Shown here: positions 1 to 8,107 of the stretch, in pieces
Layout: every line of letters begins with the position of its first letter
Position numbering within the stretch: position 1 is the stretch's first letter
DNA from: Cylindrobasidium torrendii FP15055 ss-10
Taxonomy: Eukaryota; Basidiomycota; Agaricomycetes; Agaricales; Physalacriaceae
Reading direction: 5' to 3'
Length of the DNA stretch: 16,884 bases
NCBI GenBank assembly: GCA_000934385.1
Contig: KN880826.1
Coordinates: 1 to 16,884 of the forward strand
Program-made: the position numbers and the translations under genes
Notes under the pieces: generated by a model
The model's input: only the letters and a program-made list of their open reading frames with translations
What the model was told of the DNA's origin: nothing
The model's database searches: none

Positions 1-102
1 GTTTGTTACTGGTCTACCCAGCTTGAATTTGTAGACAAGGATAGCTCAATGGTTATTTTCTACTACACATAGCACAAATACATCTAATTGAGACTTGCGT
101 AA

Positions 103-151
103 GATTTTTTGCGATTTTTGCGGATTTTTGCGGGATTTTTGCGGGTTTTTG
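103..151. repeat. Degenerate tandem repeat with helically phased T-tracts
   Basis: Units of the form GCG, GCGG or GCGGG followed by (A)TTTTT repeat four to five times. The T-runs lie at 105-110, 115-119, 125-129, 136-140 and 146-150, so their centres are 9.5-11 bp apart. Established knowledge: A/T-tracts repeated at about one helical turn bend DNA intrinsically. The unit drifts in length (9, 10, 11, 10 bp) by added G's. Function unknown; it could be a curved-DNA or nucleosome-positioning element, or the end of a dispersed repeat. Confidence 0.7.
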
Positions 152-198
152 GCAGACGTCCGTCACGTCCCCGGACCATGAAACACCCCCTCTGTTAT

Positions 199-252
199 GC
201 GTTACGGTAACGCGATTTGGGAAACGAAACGAGGGTCGCGTTACGCGTTACG
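199..252. repeat. GCGTTAC heptamer cluster with inverted and direct copies
   Basis: GCGTTAC occurs at 199-205 and its reverse complement GTAACGC at 207-213, giving a 7-bp inverted repeat with a 1-nt centre. Two further direct copies lie head-to-tail at 238-244 and 245-251. Four copies of one heptamer within 54 bp is far above chance. It could be a multi-site protein-binding element or a fragment of a dispersed repeat; nothing in the sequence decides between these. Confidence 0.6.
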
Positions 253-709
253 TTTCATCCCTACGTGCGGCTACAGTATGCGATAAACGTTCAAAATCAT
301 GGTTCTTTTGGGGATTTTGTTGAGCCCGGAGCCGCTACTCGACGATTAGTGTCTTCCTTTCTGGTGGCAGAGGTGCATCGATCGTGGGAGCGTAAGTGAT
401 GCACGTTCATGAGTTGAAGACGCTGGCGATAGACTAAGATTATCTCGAGACGTCAGGACATGTCGGTCGAATAGACACATGGCCTTCGTAGCCAAAGAGA
501 CTCGGATCTACAAAGTAGGCCACTCAGGAAACAGGATTCGAGAACCATTGACGAACGCTGCCACCCACCTTAGCTGTCTTCATCAGGCCTTCACATGCCT
601 GACAGTCCGAATAAATTATTATTAAGTCTATACAGAATATCTATCTGATACGGCTAATTTCTATGGGTATCTCTATCGAGGTCTAAAGTCTAAGGCCAAT
701 AAATAATGT

Positions 710-2235
710 TTAGCATGCCGCAAGTTTGCCATGTCTCCGTTTGTCCCGAAGCTCCTTCATACCTGAGGTCACGCTCACCCAATCTGCAAACCACTCCTTC
801 GATTCATACTCAACCTCAGGCAGCTCCGGAAATAACCTATGGAGATACTGAGGCAGAAGGGATGTATCCGGCAAGTGCGGAAACATGATGGAAAGCGTTT
901 TGAGCTCATGCTGACCAGCGACGTCCAAATTTGCTACGATGTCGTCTGTGATATCCGTGGTGTTCACGGGAAGGGCCAGATAGGTCAACCTGGGGAGGGA
1001 TGTAGCAATGGTGCGTAGCGCGTTGAATGTTACTTCAGGCGCGAATCGGGAACGTGCGTCCGGGAGCTCGCCCGAGAATTCGAGTGATTGAAGGTTGGGC
1101 CACCATTTGACAATTTGTACGAAGTCGGAATCACAGACACCGACTGGGAATGTCGTATCCAATTCAAGCTTGAGAAGTTGGTGGCACTGCGCGAGTGCTC
1201 GTAAATTGTTGGCGCGGATGGTGTAGGTGCTCCTTGAATCGACATCGACCAGCTCCTCATCCATAAAATGAGCGATAGATAGGTTTTGAAGAGTGGCCGA
1301 GAACTTTTGCTGGATACCGTCTAGTAGGGGCGTCCAAAATGCCGTTGTATGGTTATTCGTTTCGAGGTCGAGATAGATCGTGTGTAGCAAGGCAGACGTG
1401 GCGCGTTCCGTGACAAGTCCAAATAATTCTGGTTTGCACCTGATCCACAGGTTTTCCAGAGCAGGAAATGCAGGTAGTGCAGGCTGCGCGGCCCAAATTT
1501 CCTTCACATCAGCGGCCTGGACCTCCTTCGCGTGAATTTCCAGCACGGCCAAGTGGGGGAACTGTGCAACGGCGGCAAAGACATCCGCAGTGAGAGAATG
1601 GGAAACGCGAAGCCGGAGAGTGTGCAAGTTGGTCATAGACGACAGGAAGGGGTTCGCTTGAGCCGAGGCCAAACCCCGAAGGGTAAAACTCTCTAGACGG
1701 GGGCAATGCTCCAGGGCTGCCTTGAGGTAGGTTGCAGCGTTGTCGTGCCCCTTTCTTGAATGGAATCCTGTATCCAGTGACAATTCACGAATATTCGGGG
1801 AGAGGGAAACCATCGGCGGCAGCGAGCAGAGTCTCCTAGGTGGTAGAGACACTTTGACGGTCTTGAGAAGAGGGAATATGGTTCCTGACCCGTGGAGAAT
1901 GCAGTCAGGTATGGCGTCCTGGTAGGTCCTAGTAGAGTGCTCGAGATAGCGCACGCGCCGTGCATACGAATGGAATAATGACAGTTGGGTAGAAGAGGTC
2001 TAGGTCATCATAAGAGACTATCAACAGAATAGATGTTGCGACGTACCGTGGAATCCTTTGCATTCGAAGCCAAAATCTCAAAAAGTGGCTTCAATGATAT
2101 GAGGTGGTTGTAAAGCGCATCCAACGCTGGTTCCTTCCAGGTATGACATGTGCCAGCAGCGTGAAACAGGTCGCTGGGGGTCGCCCAGAGGAAGATTTCG
2201 CGGAGGAGCTCGTCGATGAAGAGAACTTGGTGCAT
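710..2235 (-). CDS. F-box protein with leucine-rich C-terminal region
   Basis: Two exons, 2235-2047 and 1999-710, joined across a 47-nt GT-AG intron (donor GTACGT) give 492 aa. Residues 5-43 form an F-box (IDELLREIFLWA, then DLFHAAGTCHTWKEPALDAL), the part that binds Skp1 in SCF ubiquitin ligases. Just after the intron, FHSYARRVRYL matches a motif recurrent in basidiomycete F-box proteins and supports the splice. The remaining ~400 residues contain irregular leucine-rich repeat-like segments (for example FPALENLWIRC and LPRLTYLALPV) and would select the substrate, which is unknown. The start at 2235 was chosen because the F-box begins four residues later; an in-frame ATG at 2412 would add 59 residues unlike the family. 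F-box genes are greatly expanded in mushrooms, so orthology cannot be assigned. Confidence 0.88.
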
Positions 2236-2709
2236 CTTGTCTATACCCGCGCAAAATACAAACCACCTCGAGAGTCGAGAGCAAGAAAAAATTACCACGT
2301 TACCCCGCAATGCGGATTCCGGAATTCCGAATTCTGATCCGTTGATCCGGGCATCATGTCTGCTTGCAAGCAGACATCCTGGCCTACTCCGGCGTTTGCA
2401 GGAAGGTGTCATAGTAAGAAGCGTTTGGACCTAGACATTACGAGGTGCCTCGCAACTTGTATGCTGGATTGATGGTGGTTTCTGCACACTCTTGCTTCAG
2501 TCTTGTCATAGTTCAGCAAAATGGAATGCTGATCGAGCCATTCGTCTGTACTACCACCATCTTGTGTCGGCGACGGTCCTAATCGGAGGCTTACCTTCGC
2601 TGACCATGCTCAGTTTTCATCAATCCTCACGGTTGGGATGTACGAAAAGGACATTAACAAGCAGGTTTGCACATTGTTGACTGCATGATGAGTTGTAACT
2701 CGAGGGCTC
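2236..2709. promoter_or_regulatory. Divergent spacer between F-box and DUF829 genes
   Basis: This 474-bp spacer separates two divergently transcribed genes and should hold both promoters. I see no convincing coding frame; the short open frames have no family features. It holds a perfect 22-bp palindrome (2356-2377), a 10-bp palindrome CGGAATTCCG (2320-2329) and a small CCGCA/TGCGG inverted repeat just before it. Such clustered dyads suggest protein-binding sites for the F-box promoter, but this is inference. Because the 5' end of the DUF829 model is uncertain, part of this stretch may be its 5' UTR or an unseen first exon. Confidence 0.4.
2356..2377. repeat. Perfect 22-bp palindrome
   Basis: The half-site ATGTCTGCTTG is followed directly by its exact reverse complement with no spacer. 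The match stops after 11 bp on each side (C at 2355, C at 2378). It lies about 120 bp upstream of the F-box start codon. It may be an operator-like site for a dimeric regulator or a cruciform-prone sequence; no known factor is recognised. Confidence 0.85.
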
Positions 2710-3922
2710 ATGTTGTTCACTGGCAGTCACACAATCCCTATCTTATGGTCAACTGTTGTCAATAGAACGTCACGGTATTATTCCATTTCATCCGCCGAAT
2801 CCGCGCGTGTTGCAAGTAGCACTCCTTCTTACCAGTCCTCGACCATCTTCTCACGTTCAGAGCCTGAATTTGATCCTCAAGGAGAAAATGTCTTCATGCG
2901 GCGGCGGGGACTTTGTTTAAACCACAGAGCCACTGATCCTGAGTATGTCGCTGTTCTATTCTAGTGTCGTATGAGTTGCATGCTCAACGGACTGCAGCAT
3001 CATCATTATTTTTGGATGGTGTAAGCCCGTCTTCAAAACTCAAGAATACAAATACTCATCTTTTGATCCATAGTGGGCGGTAGCCTGAGGCACGTCCAGA
3101 GATACACGAGACCATACGAGAAGTTGTATCCCCACGCTACTCAAATCATCGTGACGAACCCTGCGAAATTTTGGTGGATCACCGAGGCCCAACGGGTATG
3201 TTTTTACATCTAGCGAACGCGAGAAAGCCTGAAGTTTGACAAATTCAAAGAGGAAGGTGCTGAGACCTGCAGTGGATCTGCTTTTGACCCTGGGATGTAC
3301 AGGAAGTACCTCCGAGTCTACACTGCCAACAGATCAACGTCCACGAATATTAACCCACGCTTTTTCCAACGGTAGGCCCTTTAGTCTTGCATGGAGATCA
3401 TGGCTTACATTTTGAATAGGCGGCTCATACAGCTTAGCCATGCTCGGCAGTATGTTGTCCATTCCTGCGACGGCAGCGAAGGAGTCGTCTGAGCCTTCCG
3501 CTCTTATTCTCGATTCGACACCTGGATTAGTGACGCTCAAGCAAGCCATGACAGCATTTGGAATGTCCATTAGGTCTTCCATGTCTATCATAGTTGCATT
3601 CGGAGTATGGCTACGATGGCAATTCCAGCGCAAACCAGACCCCGCACGCCTCAAAGAATGGTTGCTCTTGCCGAGCCCTTTGCCTTGGCTGAAGAGAGAC
3701 TCCCCACGTCTTTACGTGTACTCAAAGCCGGACACCATCCTGGATTGGAAGCAAGTTCAGGCTCACGCAAAGACATGTAGAGAACAATTGGGATATCCGG
3801 TGGAAGATCTGGTGTTCGAGGATACTCAACACGTAGCTCATGCGCGCATGCATCCAGACGAGTACTGGGAGGCAGTGGACAGGACATGGAAGGCCGCGCT
3901 GCGTAAGGATCGCTCTTTGTAG
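2710..3922 (+). CDS. DUF829/TMEM53-like alpha/beta hydrolase-fold protein
   Basis: Five exons (2710-2942, 2998-3020, 3074-3195, 3251-3371, 3420-3922) keep frame through introns of 55, 53, 55 and 48 nt and give 333 aa. The joined protein shows the family's features in order: IIIFGWLGGSLRHVQRYT (first strand and loop), PRILTHAFSNGGSY (nucleophile elbow, Ser in SNGG), PRLYVYSKPDTILDW (acid region) and DTQHVAHARMHPDEYW (catalytic His region). Members are poorly characterised; TMEM53 is a nuclear-envelope/ER protein in animals, and the substrate is unknown. Exon 2 is only 23 nt yet encodes the conserved IIIFGW strand. The start is uncertain: 2710 is the first in-frame ATG after a stop at 2689, but its first ~50 residues look unlike the family, whose N-terminus would begin near EFDPQGENVFMRRR. 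An unseen first exon or a start at 2896 is possible. It converges with EMC5 across about 200 bp. Confidence 0.82.
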
Positions 3923-4125
3923 GCAGCGTTTGGAAATCAACGGCCCAACACTTGAATCAAATAGAGCTGGCGTGTCCATGCCCGAACAAAACTTGGAGAA
4001 GGTGTCTTCAATATTGGCCTCGACCTGTAGGGCTCGCGACGCACGATTCTAAAAAGTCATTCCCTAAGCCAAAAAGTCAAAAGCATTGATTATGGGCACA
4101 TGTATATAACTGAGTATGGCTCGAG

Positions 4126-4626
4126 TCATGAGTGTAGGTACCGGCCACGGTTCACATAACTTGCGAATGTCGGACGAGCTTCCATTTCGTCTATAGTCCT
4201 GTGTCGAGATGAGAAGACATCCAGAAGGGCGGTATAATAACGCACCTCTTGCTCATCTCGCTGGCCCATGTTATCTCTTTTAGTGGCGGGGCGTTCAGAG
4301 ACGCGCCCAAAGTTCCAAGTACCAATGCGACCAATGCCTCGATGACAATCTGACACTATGTAAGAACTTGAGCCTGTCAAAGGACGAATGAATTACGTCT
4401 TGGGGAAGTTGTCCTTCTGGACGCTCCAAAGCCTTCAAATGGGAGAGATCTGGGTAAATTGAGGTGGTATGTCCCGTTATTTATGGTGTCCGCTCACGTT
4501 CATACGTTGAGTAGGCAGCTACAAGGTTGCATCAGTGAGCGCCTGCCGTTGACAACGCTGGTGTAACGCACCATGAACGAGCGCTAGGGTCCCAAGCAAA
4601 ACGCAGAGGCGACCAAGGAAGGGCAT
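4126..4626 (-). CDS. EMC5: ER membrane protein complex subunit 5 (EMC5/MMGT family)
   Basis: Five short exons (4626-4572, 4518-4498, 4449-4397, 4349-4246, 4198-4126) separated by introns of 53, 48, 47 and 47 nt give 101 aa, close to the usual ~105. Residues 3-21 are a hydrophobic helix (FLGRLCVLLGTLALVHAAY), followed by the hallmark AAYSTYEHLSHLKAL and PEGQLPQDIVIEALVALVLG, whose second half is transmembrane helix 2 (about 44-62). The C-terminus has TIDEMEARPTFASY, also typical. EMC5 is a core subunit of the EMC, the ER insertase for tail-anchored and multi-pass proteins, and helps line the membrane cavity. No exon exceeds 104 nt, and exon 2 is 21 nt, so the gene is almost invisible to ORF scanning. 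All five joins keep frame. It is head-to-head with the ZW10/Dsl1 gene, 82 bp apart. Confidence 0.92.
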
Positions 4627-4708
4627 GCCGATGACGATGTTGGTGGGAGGCAAGTGCTGAAGCCGATCAAGCGTTGTGCACGCCCTGACCAGACGCTGTC
4701 ATCATTCT
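4627..4708. promoter_or_regulatory. 82-bp bidirectional promoter region, EMC5 / ZW10
   Basis: Only 82 bp separate the two divergent start codons, so both core promoters and 5' leaders must lie here or overlap the opposite gene. No TATA box is evident. Shared control of the two ER-related genes is inferred from the arrangement alone. Confidence 0.5.
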
Positions 4709-7650
4709 ATGGCGTTCCCACTCCCCTCACATCTCCCCCCACGGCCAGTGGCGGTCCCGAACGATATATCCTCGGAGATACTCACGAAATTGGATCATGT
4801 AACGAGCAAGACACTTTCTGCATCATTGGCTGCATCGTGGATACATGAATTGGACGAAACTATCCGGAATACCAAGGTGCGAACCCTACAGACATGTTCT
4901 CCCCCAGTGACTGAAACCTCCCAGAACCGCATAACCACGCGAATAACCGACGAACTGCCTCTGTTTGAACAGCAAGAAGCATCCTCGAGATCCGTGCAGA
5001 CACGTCTGCAGTCACTCTCTGCTGAAGTCGATGGTCTAGTGGAGAAGTTGTCTCATCCCGAGGTGCGTGCCAAGTTCTGCTTCTAGGTCTATCGCTTATC
5101 AATTGCAGACTGGCTTAACGCCTGTATTGAAACAAACACTCTCCGAACATGCATCCCTGCGCGACCAGACGTGTCAAGCTAGCACGCTGTACGACTGCCT
5201 CGACCACCTGCATCGATTCCAAGCCGACTTGTCTGCCTTGAATACCCTCATTTGTGATGGACAACTTGCGCAGGCCGTGAAGGTGTACAGAACGATGGAT
5301 TCCATGTTGGATGCTCAACCAGCGCCGCTTTCGCGAAGCTTGATCATGGGTGACCTCCGTTCGAAATTCCGCGCTACGCATACGCGGGCGGAGGACCAGT
5401 TAAGTGACGCCTACAACCGCAGCATCATTGTTTCTGCCACTCAACTTCTTGTCGAGCCGTCAGTGCAGGTCCGCCAGTCCACTGCCACTATTTCACTTCA
5501 TGATATCCTTGGCGCATTGCCCACGCAAGCTCTCGACAATCATCTGAACATACTTCGCCGGGATATCACATCATTGTACTTCACACGCCTGCTCGAGCAG
5601 CCATTCGACCTTGCAGTGTCCAACAACGTCCTCTCTGCATTACCGGCACAAACATACCTTCCCACCACTGCATTAGACAATGTAGCCAATGTGATCAAAT
5701 TTCTCGCCTCTCACTTGTTCTCCTCTCTCCCATCGCCTCAGGTGACGACCTTCCCACGTTCGCTTCGCAAGACGCTTGGGCAAAGTGTTCTGACACACCT
5801 TGTCATTCCGAGCCTGCCATCATCATTCGACAAACTGCCGCCATATCTTGACCTCCTACGACAAGCGACTGCGTTCGAGCAGGAATTCATTCTCGGTGTC
5901 CTTGCCTGCGGGGAGCATACCGATGGTATTATCACGCAGTGGGTGGAAGGCGTCGCCGTCCATTATGAGAAGCAACGGCGACAGCAGCTACTTGATGCCG
6001 CCAGAGCGCTTATTTGCAGCCCGTATCCCAAGACATCCAACTTCACCGTTGAGTTTGAGCTCGCATCTGAGGCCCCAGCAGTGATTCCAGTGCAAGCAGA
6101 TGATTCTGTAGTTGCCGACGACGCCTGGGGCTTCGAGGACGAGACCAGTCGGGAGGAGGCTACGGACGACGACGCCTGGGGTTTCGAGCCAGAGACGAAG
6201 AGTGATGGTCATCTGTCCCATCCCGGTGATGCCGCGGATGACGCCTGGGGCTTTGACGACGAAATGCAGGGCAATACGTTGAATCCGGAGCCACGGACCA
6301 ATGGCCATGGTGGCGAAGAAGACGCTTGGGGCTTCGACGACGACGACGATAGCGACCAAACTAAAGTTCACGACAATGGGAACCAGAATGGGAATGGGAA
6401 CGGAAAGAGCGATGGATGGGGATGGGATGCGGAGGCAGATGCACAAGACGATGCCTGGGATGATGATCCTTGGACCGAATCACCAGCGCCAAAAGTCACT
6501 TCACCACCGAAAGCGGCTAAGGGTTTGTTGAAGAAAGATAAAAAGAGGCAAAATGATTATGTTTCGCCCAACCCCTCGATACACGTTGAGGTTCCCCAAA
6601 AGCCTCCAGAGAAGAAGTCACTGACACTCGCACCTCCTGCCCTGCCCCGAAAGGAAACATATGTTGTATCTATGCAGATGAAGGAGCTTTTGTCCATGGT
6701 TACCAGCGCGCTGGACGAAAGTTCCCAATTGACTGTATCCAGTGTTTTTGGCGCACGAGCAACACCTGGGCGCATTCTTTCCAGTGCTGCACCATCAATC
6801 CTGGATCTGTACCGCGCAATGTACCCTGTAGCTTCCAACAAAGGGCTCAAAACCTCACTCGACTTGCCAATTCGCTTTGCCAATAACTGCTTATGGCTAG
6901 CCGGGGAGGTCGAGAAGCTGCTCGGGGAGCGAATGCAGGAGATTTCTGGGGCATTTAAAGTGCTTGGTGAGACCTGGTTTGATGATGTTGTCGTGAGTAC
7001 AACTCGAATGTATATTCGCTAGTGTTTGACCATAGTGCATTAGGAGCATCACCGAACAGCAGTAGACACCACTATCACCGAAGGCGCTCTTGGGTTCACC
7101 TCTACAGGCGACCAAGATCGATATGATGAGTGCGAGGCAGCATTGTCCAAAGTATTGCAGGACGTCCGCTTCCTCGCATCACAGTGGCAGCCTCTTGTCG
7201 CCAAGAGTCGATACTACACCGCTATTGGCGCCATCGTCGATGCAGCGCTCGTGCGAATGGTTGAGGATATCACTGAACTACCTGATATTCCAGAAATAGA
7301 ATCACATCGGCTCAGCGAACTCTGTAACATTCTGTATGCATTGGAAAGCTTGTTCATCGAAGATGGGGACTCGTTTATCGCGGCGCATGTGCCTTCCTGG
7401 TTCAAGTCAAAATACCTCTCGGAGCTCTTGGTATGTTCTGACCTTTCTTGCCCTACTTTTGCTATGCTAATCAATCGCGTAGGAAGCATCCATGGCCGAC
7501 ATCAGGTTCTTGTTCGATGAGGGCATGTTGGTGGACTTTGAGATTGACGAGCTCGTGCGGTTGGTGCAGGCACTATTTGCAGACACTTCATTGCGTGCGG
7601 ATACGATTGCGAGGATACAAGTTGGCCATTCTGTGTCGACGGTATCATAG
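4709..7650 (+). CDS. ZW10: ZW10/Dsl1-type vesicle tethering subunit
   Basis: Exons 4709-4876, 4925-5062, 5109-6992, 7044-7430 and 7483-7650, with phase-0 introns of 48, 46, 51 and 52 nt, give 914 aa; human ZW10 is about 780. Residues 1-120 carry the conserved N-terminus (MAFPLPSHLPPR, SLAASWIHELDETI, then a helix with LPLFEQQ), the part that pairs with Tip20/RINT1. Residues ~120-430 are the helical Zw10 domain. Residues 439-557 form an acidic stretch with repeated DDAWGF-type motifs, like the COPI-binding lasso of yeast Dsl1. The C-terminal helical domain ends with PSWFKSKYLSELLEASMADI and ALFADTSLRADTIARIQ, matching ZW10 C-termini. The protein should act in the Dsl1/NRZ complex on the ER, capturing Golgi-derived COPI vesicles; a kinetochore role is known for animal ZW10 but has no support here. 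Intron 1 is a multiple of three without a stop, so retention would add 16 residues. The start was chosen by the conserved N-terminus. Confidence 0.9.
6117..6473 (+). repeat. Acidic tryptophan repeat array inside ZW10/Dsl1
   Basis: Six tryptophan motifs in acidic sequence lie at residues 439-444 (DDAWGF), 456-461 (DDAWGF), 479-484 (DDAWGF), 506-511 (EDAWGF), 537-542 (DGWGWD) and 549-557 (DDAWDDDPW). The first four share the DNA core GACGC(C/T)TGGGG(C/T)TT, indicating duplication of a coding unit, with spacers of 11-23 residues. Established knowledge: tryptophans in acidic context, including WxW-type motifs, in yeast Dsl1 bind the delta and alpha subunits of COPI. The Asn/Gly-rich linker between copies 4 and 5 is also of low complexity. 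Confidence 0.85.
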
Positions 7651-8107
7651 GCCTTGCGATTCGCAGGTTGGGCAGGCGGCGACGACATCGTTGGACTTCG
7701 TAGCCTAAGTGGTTGTTCTTAGCTTAACGTATTGCACTATGCCCATTTTCCGCTTTCCACTCATCATCTTGGTGATTGACATTATACATACATGACTCAA
7801 ATCCTGGGGTGAGAAAGAGCTGCCATGTCAAAATCAATCCCTCCCATTGTGGCCTCGTTGAGCGGGGGTTTGATATCTTCGTTGGACGCTGGAGAAACAA
7901 ACTTGTACGATGATGGTAGTGCTGGTATTGAGAGTACACTATCTTGTCACAGATCCGTAGCATCCACACGGTGGGGGCATTGAAATGATACGACAAGGAG
8001 ACAATCCCCATTTATCCCTCTTCGTATAGCCCTAGCCAGCATGTGCATTGAGTTTTTACGCGACCTTTAATCCGGCCTGCTTGAGGAAATGAATGCTTGC
8101 AACGGGT
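7651..8107. other. Convergent intergenic stretch with weak coding-like frames
   Basis: This 457-bp stretch lies between the 3' ends of ZW10 and NUG1 and is mostly expected to be 3' UTR. On the minus strand one frame runs from an ATG at 8048 to a stop at 7797-7799, interrupted by a single TGA at 7947-7949; its second half (49 codons, including PSSYKFVSPASNEDIKPPLN) looks protein-like. On the plus strand, 7825-7983 encodes 52 residues (begins MSKSIPPIVASLSGG). I recognise neither and do not call a gene. Confidence 0.35.

Larger units (their letters stand above)
1..709. other. Left flank without a supportable gene
   Basis: No reading frame here looks protein-like, and I could not assemble a spliced gene with credible GT-AG introns on either strand. 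The frame starting at base 1 is open for 23 codons to a TAG at 70-72; it could be the tail of a gene cut by the window edge, but a run that short is expected by chance. The stretch holds the phased T-tracts (103-151) and the GCGTTAC cluster (199-252) listed separately. Bases 600-700 are AT-rich and would be the 3' flank of the minus-strand F-box gene. Confidence 0.5.

Noticed and set aside
217..399. 60-codon plus-strand frame in the left flank
   Set aside because: It overlaps the GCGTTAC repeats, has no real ATG at its first codon and no family resemblance.
1999..2047. Apparent frameshift separating the F-box from its leucine-rich part
   Set aside because: A 47-nt GT-AG intron (2046-2000) joins the two parts in frame and recreates the FHSYARRVRYL motif, so the gene is intact, not a pseudogene.
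4051..4080. Direct repeat AAAAAGTCA between DUF829 and EMC5
   Set aside because: Two 9-nt copies in an A-rich 3' flank are not convincing as an element or target-site duplication.
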